A stretch of DNA of 45,076 nt, taken from positions 1 through 45,076 of IMG/VR virus record IMGVR_UViG_3300047157_000136, one strand, 5' to 3'. Position 1 is the stretch's first letter; each line of letters begins with the position of its first letter. Made by a program: the position numbers and the translations under genes. The DNA comes from a virus. The notes under the pieces were generated by a model, which had not been told where the DNA came from, searched no databases, and worked only from the letters and a program-made list of their open reading frames with translations. Positions 1 through 7,328 of the stretch are shown here, piece after piece.

Positions 1-107
1 CCATGCAAACCCTATTCCTAAAGCATTCTTATTTCAGAAGTGGAACAAAAACGGCAATAAATACCAATAGATTCCTCTCAGTTTTTCCACTTTTTTTCCA
101 CTTTTTA
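1..107. other. attP arm, left side (integrase arm-type sites)
   Basis: This stretch between the attachment point and the first gene holds two direct copies of TTTCCACTTTTT, with their CCAC cores at 87 and 98, 11 bp apart. A third copy lies in inverted orientation near 38-46 (AAGTGGAACAAAA). The same TTCCAC unit, again paired at 11-bp spacing, lies just downstream of the integrase at the other end of the window. Pairs of short repeats flanking the core are typical of arm-type sites for tyrosine integrases. Bases 1-3 (CCA) would complete the tRNA-like 3' end found at 45050-45076 if the ends are joined. The role is inferred from repeat position. Confidence 0.6.
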
Positions 108-108
108 T

Positions 109-1263
109 TTATGCGCTTCTTACTAATTTAAGGGACGCTGTGTTTCGACCGATCTCTCCATACTCTTTGTGATGAATTATGCAACTCATATCTCTGCCTG
201 AACGATAGCCAGCTCCAGCGTGCCAGGCATCCTTACCAGCCAGGGTTCTAAATGATTCCCAAACTACACCAGGAAACTCCATCGCTTGTCTGTTATGAAT
301 GTGACCTGTGTACCAGTATCTGTATTCCGCATTGCCCCACTCTTTAGGTTTGTCAGCTGCCATAATTCCTGGGAGCTTCTCAGGCTTGGATGTGTCTCCA
401 TGTGTTGAACCAATCAAGACATCACCAAAAGTGTAATACCAAAACTTAGATGGCTGTACATCGATAGTGACTCTGTCTTCATTACGAAAGTATTTTTCCA
501 TTGCAACAGAAAGCATTATTGACGATGTGTCATCATGGTTGCCAATGATATTTTTAACTGTCACATGTTTGTGTTTTTCTAGAGCTGAGACTGTAAGCTC
601 TATCATCAAATCGATTCCGACATTTAATACTTTAAACCATCGACCATCAACATCCAGGGCATTGCCGCTTCTTGCAGTCCTGTTGCTTGGATTATCAGAG
701 TGAAAAAAATCTCCCAGGTTAAGTATTAGCGCATTCTCTGATGCTGGACTTCTATCGACCAGGGCTTTAGTAGCTCTCTGTAAGTCACGAGTAGCAATCT
801 TAAGATCAAAATCTTCACCGCTCTCATCTCTATGTGCCAGCATTCCTATGTGTGGGTCACCCATCGGATAGACGCTTAGTAAGTCAGCATCAACTTCTCT
901 TGGAGCTTTAATTGGACAAGCTGTAAAGTCCGCCAGGGATTCGTTGAAGGCTTCAGCAATCTCTTCAGGAGTGTAGCCCTGGTTCTGTGTCTTAACCCAT
1001 TGGACTTTGACCTGGCCATCATCACCATACAAAGTAGACACGCCTTTGACATTAAAACCTTCACCAGCCAGGTGAGACATATTAGCCTCAGGTGCTATTC
1101 CTCTAGCCGCAGCTCTCTTCTTAACTAATCGTATCGATTTAGATACAGCTTGATGAGATACGCCTAATGATGACGCTACCTTTTCTACTGTTCCTAATTC
1201 GTTATATAGTTTTACTCTTGTGCGCTGCGAATCTGAATTACAGTATTCTAATAAATGTAGCAT
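109..1263 (-). CDS. calcineurin-like metallophosphoesterase with N-terminal HTH
   Basis: This 384-residue protein has the full set of metallophosphoesterase motifs in order: GDPHIG (D136, H138), GDFFHSDN (D185), GNHDD (N242, H243), THGD (H288) and GHIHN (H321, H323). These residues normally hold two metal ions and cut phosphodiester or phosphomonoester bonds, so a nuclease or phosphatase role is likely (SbcD-like superfamily). Residues about 14-50 resemble a helix-turn-helix (VEKVASSLGVSHQAVSKSI), which suggests DNA binding. It is the last gene of the leftward late transcript, directly after the holin and next to attP. The substrate is unknown. It could process phage or host DNA late in infection. 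The family call is secure, the function is not. Confidence 0.88.
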   Translation of the reverse strand: MLHLLEYCNSDSQRTRVKLYNELGTVEKVASSLGVSHQAVSKSIRLVKKRAAARGIAPEANMSHLAGEGFNVKGVSTLYGDDGQVKVQWVKTQNQGYTPEEIAEAFNESLADFTACPIKAPREVDADLLSVYPMGDPHIGMLAHRDESGEDFDLKIATRDLQRATKALVDRSPASENALILNLGDFFHSDNPSNRTARSGNALDVDGRWFKVLNVGIDLMIELTVSALEKHKHVTVKNIIGNHDDTSSIMLSVAMEKYFRNEDRVTIDVQPSKFWYYTFGDVLIGSTHGDTSKPEKLPGIMAADKPKEWGNAEYRYWYTGHIHNRQAMEFPGVVWESFRTLAGKDAWHAGAGYRSGRDMSCIIHHKEYGEIGRNTASLKLVRSA

Positions 1264-1271
1264 AATGCCTC

Positions 1272-1700
1272 CTATTTAGGACGGGCTAAAGCGGCTCCGA
1301 AGAAGAAACTAATGATCATTTCTGCGAAGGCATAAACCTCGGCGTTCTTGACCATACCTGTTACAGTCTCATAGGTTGTTACATCTGATGTCAATTTAAT
1401 GCCTAGTATTGAGACTCCTTCTTTAACTGTTGGAATGACTGTATCTAGTCCAGCTAATGGCGCAAACTGGATAGCTACTAATAGTCCCAGGATGACCAGG
1501 ATAATTATTCTTCTATTCATTGCAGCAAACGGACTTTCTTTAGCTGCCATTTGTCGTGCCTGGTTGATAGATTGATTCTGAGCTTGCATTGCTTGAATCA
1601 TTAATTTTTGTTGTTCGCTGTTAGCGTGCTGTTTCATTGCAAATAGCTTGCCAAAAAAGCCCAGGGCTATTGGTGCTACACTTGTTAATAAACTTATCAT
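1272..1700 (-). CDS. holin, three-transmembrane (GTA_holin_3TM-like)
   Basis: This 142-residue protein has three hydrophobic segments: about 1-20 (LLTSVAPIALGFFGKLF), 66-85 (IIILVILGLLVAIQFAPLAG) and 124-140 (AEMIISFFFGAALA). A Gln-rich helical region lies between the first two. This layout matches the 3TM holin family of gene transfer agents and phages, which form inner-membrane lesions at the end of infection. It sits in the late operon between small membrane/coiled-coil proteins and the phosphoesterase, where a lysis gene is expected. No endolysin is recognised beside it. The assignment rests on topology and context rather than on catalytic residues. Confidence 0.7.
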   Translation of the reverse strand: MISLLTSVAPIALGFFGKLFAMKQHANSEQQKLMIQAMQAQNQSINQARQMAAKESPFAAMNRRIIILVILGLLVAIQFAPLAGLDTVIPTVKEGVSILGIKLTSDVTTYETVTGMVKNAEVYAFAEMIISFFFGAALARPK

Positions 1701-1713
1701 AATAAACCTCTCA

Positions 1714-1920
1714 TCATAGTATTTGTAGTGCCTGTAAAAAGCCTACTTCTGTCGCGACAAAAAACGCGAACCCGCCGTACAGAAAATAACGAATCTGAGT
1801 TAGTATGTTCATTATCTTTTGTATGTTCTGATTTGTTTCATCCACCTTAGAAAAGAGCTTTGATATTTGTTGATGATGGTGATCAACTCTTCTTTCCAAT
1901 ACTTTTAATCTTTCATCCAT
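1714..1920 (-). CDS. small coiled-coil protein with C-terminal membrane helix
   Basis: A 68-residue protein. Residues 1-44 are a charged amphipathic helix with heptad-like spacing (VLERRVDHHHQQISKLFSKV) and residues 47-66 form one transmembrane segment (FLYGGFAFFVATEVGFLQAL). It is encoded 13 bp upstream of the holin start and 10 bp after the next gene upstream, so it belongs to the lysis group. Tail-anchored small proteins of this shape occur in phage lysis cassettes as hemolysin XhlA-like or holin-accessory proteins, and XhlA-like is my best guess. No catalytic feature is visible. Confidence 0.65.
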   Translation of the reverse strand: MDERLKVLERRVDHHHQQISKLFSKVDETNQNIQKIMNILTQIRYFLYGGFAFFVATEVGFLQALQIL

Positions 1921-1930
1921 AATGTTTCCT

Positions 1931-2431
1931 TTAATATGCCAATGGATTGTCCAGGCTTTGTTGTATTCTTTTCATTAAGTCTTCTCTTGTTTTATCTACT
2001 TTGTTTTCAAACTTAAATAACTTGTCATCGTATGAAGTAAATTTAGCGTCAACTTTTTGATCAAATGCTGTTATCTTTGCGTCTACTGATTGCAGTTTGT
2101 TATCTACTTTTGACTCAAGTGACCATTGACCGCTGCGAAGGTCGCTCATGTCTTTTTTAAGCTCCACCTTAATAGCTGAGATGTCTTCACCTACCCTATC
2201 TAAATCACTAGATGTTTGTTCCATTGCTGCGCTGATACTGCCCAGGTCTAATGCAGCCAGGGACTCAACCTTTTGATATAAAAGAAAGCCTCCATATAGC
2301 GAACCTACGAGCGTTGAGAGTAATGCAAACAAGCCCATAATACTGGCTCCACTTACACGCATCCCAAACAGCCTGAGCTTCCTGTCTTTTATGCCTTCGC
2401 CTTGTCTTACAATTTCTTCTAAGTCAGCCAT
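1931..2431 (-). CDS. membrane-anchored coiled-coil protein, possible lysis accessory/spanin-like
   Basis: A 166-residue protein with a short charged N-terminus, one transmembrane helix at about 30-52 (ASIMGLFALLSTLVGSLYGGF), and then a long coiled coil (60-160) with repeats such as LESKVDNKLQ, AFDQKVDAKF and FENKVDKTRE. If the N-terminus is cytoplasmic, the coiled coil lies in the periplasm, the topology of an inner-membrane spanin (Rz-like). No Rz sequence motif is seen, so this is a topological analogy only. Its stop codon shares one base with the start of the preceding gene's partner (TAATG junction at 2431), which suggests translational coupling with the signal-peptide protein encoded just upstream. 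Confidence 0.6.
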   Translation of the reverse strand: MADLEEIVRQGEGIKDRKLRLFGMRVSGASIMGLFALLSTLVGSLYGGFLLYQKVESLAALDLGSISAAMEQTSSDLDRVGEDISAIKVELKKDMSDLRSGQWSLESKVDNKLQSVDAKITAFDQKVDAKFTSYDDKLFKFENKVDKTREDLMKRIQQSLDNPLAY

Positions 2432-2850
2432 TAGTTTTCAAATGAAGTTGAGTTTTGCATTTCTTTTAATAGGTTTATTTCCTGGCGTAGCTTGGTCATT
2501 TCAAGGCGCTGCTTCTGAAGCATTAATTGATAGAGCGAATTGCAGTTGACTCGTTCTGCTGGCCCATCGATTGGTATGATTATTCGAGCATACAAGCCGA
2601 GGTCTTTTGTCTGCGGATTATTCAAATCGTCTTTGCCAATAATCGGAGCAGTTACATTATTAATTACACCTGTAATTCCCATTTCAAATAGTGTTCCTCC
2701 CGATACAGAATTAGCACATTGCATCTGTTCCATTTTCACGCTGTCTTGTCCATTACTTGAGCTGGCACTTGGCAAGGATAAGCTCATTGAATTACTTTCT
2801 GCCATCGTTTGTGTACAGAGCAATAGTAGAGCGTACCTTAACCAATTCAC
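2431..2850 (-). CDS. secreted protein, signal peptide plus C-terminal helix; unknown function
   Basis: A 139-residue protein with a Sec-type signal peptide (hydrophobic NWLRYALLLLCTQTMA, cleavage likely near residue 17). A Ser-rich linker follows, then a compact part with two cysteines in CANSVSGG and RVNCNSLY that could form a disulfide. The last 35 residues are a predicted coiled coil (LMLQKQRLEMTKLRQEINLL). It is translationally coupled to both neighbours (4-base and 1-base overlaps). It is the last of five consecutive genes for exported proteins. I do not recognise the family. A periplasmic or cell-surface role is inferred from the signal peptide. Confidence 0.6.
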   Translation of the reverse strand: MNWLRYALLLLCTQTMAESNSMSLSLPSASSSNGQDSVKMEQMQCANSVSGGTLFEMGITGVINNVTAPIIGKDDLNNPQTKDLGLYARIIIPIDGPAERVNCNSLYQLMLQKQRLEMTKLRQEINLLKEMQNSTSFEN

Positions 2851-3218
2851 TTAAACCTCGAACAGATTCTAGAAGAGACAAGTGGAGTATTATTTTCATT
2901 AGCTTTTATTTTTGATACAGAACATATATATTCAGCAGCTATAGAATTAGCCTCAGAAATATAAACATCAAACTTCACATTAGATAAGTAGTCAATCTGC
3001 ATGACTTTATATCTAGTCACAAATGGAAGAGGCTTCCAATTAATATCAAAGACACCAATCTCATACCATTCCACATCTGATCGTTTATTAAAAAGTTCCA
3101 TGCGTGTGTGCTTTACATCTGCAATGTGGCTAATACCCCAACTAGGGTATGTTGGCCGCATATCGTGAGCTGCTACACTACCGCATAGTAATAACAATAA
3201 TGCTACTGAGCTACGCAC
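2847..3218 (-). CDS. secreted protein with resemblance to a pilus-chaperone N-domain
   Basis: A 123-residue protein with a clear signal peptide (RSSVALLLLLCGSVAA, likely cut before HDM). The mature part is beta-rich. The stretch RMELFNKRSDVEWYEIGVFD followed by INWKPLP faintly resembles the first immunoglobulin-like strands of chaperone-usher chaperones, but at about 105 residues it is only one domain long and lacks the second domain. Two cysteines near the C-terminus (YICSV and RICSRF) could pair. Its start overlaps the end of the upstream lipoprotein gene by 16 bp. The chaperone comparison is by eye and weak. The secreted status is much firmer. Confidence 0.55.
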   Translation of the reverse strand: MRSSVALLLLLCGSVAAHDMRPTYPSWGISHIADVKHTRMELFNKRSDVEWYEIGVFDINWKPLPFVTRYKVMQIDYLSNVKFDVYISEANSIAAEYICSVSKIKANENNTPLVSSRICSRFK

Positions 3219-3724
3219 GAGGCCTCTGCTACTGCAACATACTGACCACCAGGGAAAGCCTTGTTTCCGTTATAAATTGCTTGTGATGCAACTGTCACAT
3301 ACATTGTTCCAGCATGAGTCAAAAAATAAGTTCTCATAGCGCCGTTATTCGTCACAGTTGAAGCAGCCTGGTATCCGCTCATATCTGAAGATGAGGCTGA
3401 TGCTATAGCTACGGCTCCTGTCCAGGTCACACTATTAGATAAGCTTGGGCTACTTGAAAAAGATGTGGGATAACTGACGATAGCCTTGTACGCGTTTGCG
3501 AGCGTTGATGTAATCCTTATCTTTGGAATTTGGCCATTTGATGCGGGCAGAGTTGTGAGGGTATAAGCATTTGGGTTACCGAAGTAACCTGGGATGTCTG
3601 TCACGACTTCGCATCTCGACTCAACTGTGCCACTTATATTTGTGTTTGCTGCTGCTTCTTTAGGCATTAACAAAGCACACCCTGTTAGCCCAATGGCTAA
3701 AAATAGTGTTATTAGTTTCTTCAT
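3203..3724 (-). CDS. putative lipoprotein with pilin/spore-coat-U-like beta domain
   Basis: A 173-residue protein. The N-terminus is a lipoprotein signal (KKLITLFLAIGLTGC, lipobox LTGC with lipidation at Cys16), so it should be anchored in the outer or inner membrane. The mature region begins NISGTVESRCEVV and ends GGQYVAVAEASCVAQ, with one cysteine near each end. That arrangement recalls secreted pilin-like (SCPU/fimbrial) folds in which the terminal strands are tied by a disulfide. A lipid anchor on such a domain is unusual. It lies directly downstream (ATGA overlap) of the 293-residue secreted protein. Surface display during lysogeny or infection, or an outer-membrane role at lysis, are both possible. 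Confidence 0.6.
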   Translation of the reverse strand: MKKLITLFLAIGLTGCALLMPKEAAANTNISGTVESRCEVVTDIPGYFGNPNAYTLTTLPASNGQIPKIRITSTLANAYKAIVSYPTSFSSSPSLSNSVTWTGAVAIASASSSDMSGYQAASTVTNNGAMRTYFLTHAGTMYVTVASQAIYNGNKAFPGGQYVAVAEASCVAQ

Positions 3725-4602
3725 TTGTTGTATTGCTCCTCTATCATTGTTTGATGTAGCCTATCGTTTGATAGACCTCGTAATACTTTTCGATTGTCGG
3801 ATATGCCCTGGTCTTTCAAGACAATAGTTTCTCTATAAACTTTGCTAGGAATTTGAGCAATATAATAAGAGTCCATATTTACAACAGAATTCATTGCAGT
3901 AATAAGACTTGATTGTGTTAAACCATTAGCAAGCGTTAAAGCATTTTCAGTAACAGATAGCATTGCTTCCAATCTGTTTTTATCTTCCTCGTCTTTGTCT
4001 TCTTGTTCACTTGTTTCTTTGTCTTCAAATAAATCTTTATCTGTTTCTTTTGAGGCTAACTTAACTGAGTCATCATCCAACGCATCGTATATTTCGATTG
4101 GAGGTGGTATTGGTGGAATATAGTTAGGACAACTAGGATCAGTTGGAATTCGGCATTCATCAAACCGATACATATAAATAACAGACTCATCTTCTAAACT
4201 TCCTGTGCCTGTTGTAGCAATAGACCCTTGACCGAAATTCTCAATAGGTATATAAGGAAGTTGTAAGACTTTTCTAATTCTTATAGGATGCTTACCTGAA
4301 AAATCTTCGGTGTCCTGGAATATGTATCCATTGCCAGCAGCATTCTCGTTTTGAACTGTTACTGTAAAGTTATCACCTACTTCCTTGATCGGATTGTAAG
4401 TATAAATAACACCACTAATATCAAGCCCTTCCTGGACACTAACGCCAAGAACAGGAGAAGTCATACCCCAGGTGTTAGCTCCTGAGGCAGCATTACTTGT
4501 ATAGCCAAAAGTATAGCTATAACTAAAAGAACACAAAGGCAGCAGCAACAGTCCCCATAAGACTGATAATCTGCTCGCGCTTCTCTTTTGCAGTTGCTTC
4601 AT
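3721..4602 (-). CDS. secreted protein: beta domain, acidic linker, helical C-terminus
   Basis: The start at 4602 is chosen because GAGGAAGAAA lies just before this ATG and it begins a good signal peptide (KQLQKRSASRLSVLWGLLLLPLCSFS). Upstream in-frame starts would add 44 residues that bury the signal. The 293-residue product has a beta-rich part (SYTFGYTSNAASGANTWGM onward, with the pair DECRIPTDPSC), then a proline run (IPPIPPPIEI). A strongly acidic, low-complexity stretch follows (EDKETSEQEDKDEED), and finally an Ala/Leu/Asn-rich helical end. It overlaps the upstream gene by 80 bp in another frame. No family recognised; export is well supported. Confidence 0.55.
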   Translation of the reverse strand: MKQLQKRSASRLSVLWGLLLLPLCSFSYSYTFGYTSNAASGANTWGMTSPVLGVSVQEGLDISGVIYTYNPIKEVGDNFTVTVQNENAAGNGYIFQDTEDFSGKHPIRIRKVLQLPYIPIENFGQGSIATTGTGSLEDESVIYMYRFDECRIPTDPSCPNYIPPIPPPIEIYDALDDDSVKLASKETDKDLFEDKETSEQEDKDEEDKNRLEAMLSVTENALTLANGLTQSSLITAMNSVVNMDSYYIAQIPSKVYRETIVLKDQGISDNRKVLRGLSNDRLHQTMIEEQYNK

Positions 4603-5083
4603 TTTCTTCCTCAGGTACTGGTATTTTGTCGCTATGTACTTCCCAGGCTGCTTTAGCCTCATCTGATAATAAGCCCTCATAAGGGCAGTAGGATCCAGCA
4701 TGCGCCATACTACGAAAAACGATAGGATTTTCACAGAGAACGCTGATTGCAGCGACCTTCATTCCCATGTTGTATAAAGCGTGACTGAGCTGTAGGGTTT
4801 GGCACAGTTCGTCTTCGTGCATACCTCCCAGGCTAAGTCCAAATATCTGTGTTTGTACTGCTCCACTTGCAGAAACAGAACATAAAAAATCTGTACTGCT
4901 ACTAGTAATTTGGCTTGCGATGGCTGAAGGTGGAGGCGATTCCACCTTAGTCGTTTGCGTCCCATTACTTGTTACAGTTGACTCTGAAACAATAGGGTCT
5001 GCGGCCATAGTCGAAAAGGATATGATCCAAAATGCTAAGACTATAAACCCAGCTATTACATTGTTACGCAGTCTGTCAGACAT
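4523..5083 (-). CDS. secreted cysteine-containing protein, unknown function
   Basis: A 186-residue protein with an N-terminal signal peptide or anchor (NVIAGFIVLAFWIISFSTMA, cleavage near AADP). A Ser/Thr-rich spacer follows, then a conserved-looking core with four cysteines (FLCSVSASGAVQTQIFG, DELCQTLQ, VLCENP and YCPYEG), which could form two disulfides in the periplasm. The C-terminal 14 residues are hydrophobic (ISLMGTVAAAFVFF) after a charged helix. The 3' 80 bp also encode the start and signal peptide of the next gene in another frame. It is the first of the five-gene exported cassette, with its ATG sharing a base with the stop of the small tail-fibre chaperone-like gene. Confidence 0.6.
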   Translation of the reverse strand: MSDRLRNNVIAGFIVLAFWIISFSTMAADPIVSESTVTSNGTQTTKVESPPPSAIASQITSSSTDFLCSVSASGAVQTQIFGLSLGGMHEDELCQTLQLSHALYNMGMKVAAISVLCENPIVFRSMAHAGSYCPYEGLLSDEAKAAWEVHSDKIPVPEEENEATAKEKREQIISLMGTVAAAFVFF

Positions 5084-5313
5084 TAGGCTTCTACTTTAGC
5101 TGCCTTTAATTCATCAGTCGTAGTCATACTATCTACTTGATTTGTAATATCTCTGAGCCTTTGTTTCTCTGTCACAATAGCAGAAGTATCTGAGCCAGCT
5201 TCTTGTGCCTTCATAAACAGAATGTCTTGTTCCTCTAACAGAGGTTTTCTTTCTGCTCTAAGTCTGTCTTTAGTGATGACTTTAGCTTTAGTTATATCAA
5301 CTTGGATTGGCAT
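5083..5313 (-). CDS. small helical tail-fibre-associated protein (putative chaperone)
   Basis: A 76-residue, mostly helical, charged protein: ITKAKVITKDRLRAERKPLL, then EEQDILFMKAQEAGSDTSAI and KQRLRDITNQVDS, ending in TTDELKAAKVEA. The pattern 'DITKAK ... R..R..LL..D..FM.A.E.G' and a terminal 'TPEELKA'-like end recur in small proteins encoded beside phage tail fibres and thought to help fibre assembly. The start at 5313 is preferred over 5319 because GGAG lies 7 nt before it. It overlaps the upstream 100-residue gene by 17 bp and ends at the start of the secreted cassette. Function by analogy only. Confidence 0.55.
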   Translation of the reverse strand: MPIQVDITKAKVITKDRLRAERKPLLEEQDILFMKAQEAGSDTSAIVTEKQRLRDITNQVDSMTTTDELKAAKVEA

Positions 5314-5599
5314 CGTCATACTCCTTTTGTGTCATTTGGTTGTATTTAAGTTTGTCCTCGTCAGATAAATCTGCTGAAGTCTTTTCATCAGAACCAGCAG
5401 TATATGTCCAAGCATTTCTAAATGTTCTGTCAGACAAGTCAACTGAGTCAGCTATGATTTCGTACTTAGTGCCAGTAGGTAAATCTTTGTTAGCTATGTG
5501 TATTAGCTTTTCTTCTAGCGTTCCTTCTAGCTGTGCTAAGAATTTAGAAGCTGGTATTATTACTGCTGCAACTCCACTATTGTCATATATTAATCTCAT
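5297..5599 (-). CDS. small tail-fibre-associated protein (DRTFRNAW-type)
   Basis: A 100-residue protein. It carries YEIIADSVDLSDRTFRNAWT in its middle. The 'DRTFRNAW' signature is familiar from small phage proteins encoded next to tail fibres in many tailed phages, where it is annotated as tail-fibre assembly or hypothetical. The C-terminal third is acidic (DEKTSADLSDEDKLKYNQM). It sits between the last tail-fibre module (5603-6460) and the helical partner downstream, overlapping the latter by 17 bp, so the two are probably co-translated. Role in fibre assembly is inferred from position and signature. Confidence 0.6.
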   Translation of the reverse strand: MRLIYDNSGVAAVIIPASKFLAQLEGTLEEKLIHIANKDLPTGTKYEIIADSVDLSDRTFRNAWTYTAGSDEKTSADLSDEDKLKYNQMTQKEYDDANPS

Positions 5600-5602
5600 A
5601 TC

Positions 5603-6460
5603 TTAATCTCCAAAAACTAATGCTTCAATAATGCTAGTATCAGCGTTAGCATTACCATTTTCTACCCAAATTTGTATTTGGCTGGTGGTAGCTGGATAAG
5701 CTGCTGCTGTCGCATTCCAATCGTTATTAGATGATGTAACACAAAAATTAGTGCTAGCCATAGCATTAGTCAAATTAACCTGATAATTGCCCGTACCACT
5801 ATCAGCAATACTGCTGACATTATGTGAATCTCTAGTAGCTATAGTTCCTGTGCCATCAAAGTTAATCCAAGCCTTTCCAGTAAACTGTGACAAGCCTCTG
5901 CCATCGTTTGTAATTTCTAGTTTTTTTGCTGGTGCTGCATCTGTAGTTCCATCTCTTGTAGCAACAACAAAAGAACCGTTAGTAACACCTGAAGCACTTG
6001 TAGTTACCATTCCAACTTCTACAGGAGCTTTTACGGTAGCACCGTTGGTATATCCAAAACCAATAGAATAAATACTTCCGTTTCCAGCCCAACTATTATC
6101 GCCACCTACTTTTACTAAAGGTGAACCGTAAGATGTCGTTACATTTGCAGCTGGGTCTATGTGTAGTGTTGCTCCTAGTGCCGAGGCTTTGCCAACTCCT
6201 ACATTCTCACTCGAATCAATTGTTATAGCAGTAGCATCAGCACTAGACGAGATACCAGCTACTCCAACTCCTGTTAAAGCAGCACCCGATATGGCTGGTA
6301 ACGCTCCTGTCAGCTTGGTCGCATCAATTGTAGTAGAAGTAAACGCACCAGCAGAACTGATACTTGCTTTCTCTACTCCGTTGGCTTGGAACTTTATATC
6401 CTTAGAAGAACCATCAGCGTTTAGTGTTAGATGTTCGTCACTTGATTTTATTGTTGACAT
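5603..6460 (-). CDS. tail fibre / receptor-binding module protein
   Basis: A 285-residue protein rich in Gly, Ser, Thr and Ala with very few charged residues, typical of trimeric beta-structured tail fibres. The N-terminus (TLNADGSSKDIKFQANG) and the linker (ATKLTGALPAISGAALTGVG) match recurrent phage fibre building blocks. The same KLTGALPAISGA unit is in the 257-residue fibre protein at 8930-9703, so the two share modules. The C-terminal part (NAMASTNFCVTSSNNDW onward) resembles small beta domains at fibre tips. Likely role is host recognition. The gene starts 1 bp from the previous stop and is part of a continuous nine-gene fibre cassette. Confidence 0.7.
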   Translation of the reverse strand: MSTIKSSDEHLTLNADGSSKDIKFQANGVEKASISSAGAFTSTTIDATKLTGALPAISGAALTGVGVAGISSSADATAITIDSSENVGVGKASALGATLHIDPAANVTTSYGSPLVKVGGDNSWAGNGSIYSIGFGYTNGATVKAPVEVGMVTTSASGVTNGSFVVATRDGTTDAAPAKKLEITNDGRGLSQFTGKAWINFDGTGTIATRDSHNVSSIADSGTGNYQVNLTNAMASTNFCVTSSNNDWNATAAAYPATTSQIQIWVENGNANADTSIIEALVFGD

Positions 6461-6461
6461 A

Positions 6462-6989
6462 TTAAGCTCCTATTTCCATAAGTGTTATTGTAGAAACATT
6501 ACCATCAATGCTTGTAAAAATAGTGCCACCTGAAGGGGTTTTCATTTGCATCTTATATGTTGTAGCTGAAGTTGTGTTAGGAGAGTCTAAATAATCAAAC
6601 GCTATCCACGCTTCGTGATAGCTAGTTTCACCAGCACCGTGTCCATCTGATTTTTCTGATGCACCTTGAATTGAAGTAGACCCTCTCATAAGACGAGAGC
6701 CAATACCAGCTGATGTACCAGTTACTCCAAAATTCATCCCTACTTTTATTAATACTTTACTAGAACTTGCAGAAGGTGTTATTGTTGCTGTTAAACCAGT
6801 ATCTACCATACTACCTGAAGTAGTTGAGGTTTCACCTGTGTCAACTGCATTAATAACTTGTAACACTTTTCCAAAACTACCACTAATTTTTGAACCAGCA
6901 ATAGCAGCACTACTATTTATGTCAGCATTGACAATCGTGTTGTCTTGTATCTTGTTGACTCCAGTTGAGCCACTAATCTCTGTTGGCAT
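6462..6989 (-). CDS. tail fibre module protein (jelly-roll-like repeat family, paralog 1)
   Basis: A 175-residue protein. The first 40 residues (TGVNKIQDNTIVNADINSSA) are related to the N-terminus of the 70-residue product at 8402-8614 (ITTNEILDNTITASDINSAV). The rest belongs to the same family as the products at 7329-7874 and 7874-8362. Shared features are DTGLTATITPSASSSKVLIK (a 'GL..T.TPKS.SSK..I' strand pair), a central LDSPNTTSATTYKMQM segment and an ending such as STITLMEIGA. It looks like an anchor plus receptor-binding beta domain. Several such copies side by side suggest domain shuffling in a host-range locus. Confidence 0.68.
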   Translation of the reverse strand: MPTEISGSTGVNKIQDNTIVNADINSSAAIAGSKISGSFGKVLQVINAVDTGETSTTSGSMVDTGLTATITPSASSSKVLIKVGMNFGVTGTSAGIGSRLMRGSTSIQGASEKSDGHGAGETSYHEAWIAFDYLDSPNTTSATTYKMQMKTPSGGTIFTSIDGNVSTITLMEIGA

Positions 6990-6998
6990 TTACTACTC

Positions 6999-7316
6999 CT
7001 ATGGTTTAGGGTTTGCGTCTTTCACAGCTTTAATTGCTTTGTGCCACTCACCTGTTGCATCTAACTTACCAGCAGTCATATCGTGGTACAGTTGATCTAA
7101 CTGTTCCTTGATTTCTGCATAAGCTGTTGCCCTTGTTCTTTGGTATGCGTTACCATCATAGACACCTTGCAGTCTTGTAACCTCTGCGTCTATTTGTGAT
7201 TGGGTAGGTTCAGTTTGTTTACTGTCCAACCACTCTAATTCGTCACCTCTCAATACCCATTCAGCTCCTGGCTTTAAAGATTGAAGGGCATCGACTGTTG
7301 TCATCTCATTTGCCAT
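6999..7316 (-). CDS. tail fibre assembly-like protein, paralog A
   Basis: A 105-residue protein that is clearly paralogous to the 98-residue protein at 8624-8920. Both begin with a 'SL.P.A.W.L' segment, contain the motif EPTQSQIDAEVTRLQGVYD and end in KAIKAVKDANPKP or an equivalent. The 'PTQ.EIDAE..RLQ' signature is common in small phage proteins encoded beside tail fibres (XkdW-like or fibre assembly proteins). It sits between two fibre modules. The duplication suggests each fibre module may have travelled with its own small partner. Function is inferred from location. Confidence 0.62.
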   Translation of the reverse strand: MANEMTTVDALQSLKPGAEWVLRGDELEWLDSKQTEPTQSQIDAEVTRLQGVYDGNAYQRTRATAYAEIKEQLDQLYHDMTAGKLDATGEWHKAIKAVKDANPKP

Positions 7317-7328
7317 TTCTTACTCCTG

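Noticed and set aside
4603-4734. Longer N-terminus for the 293-residue secreted protein
   Set aside because: The extra 44 residues have no ribosome binding site and would bury the signal peptide; the start at 4602 follows GAGGAAGAAA.
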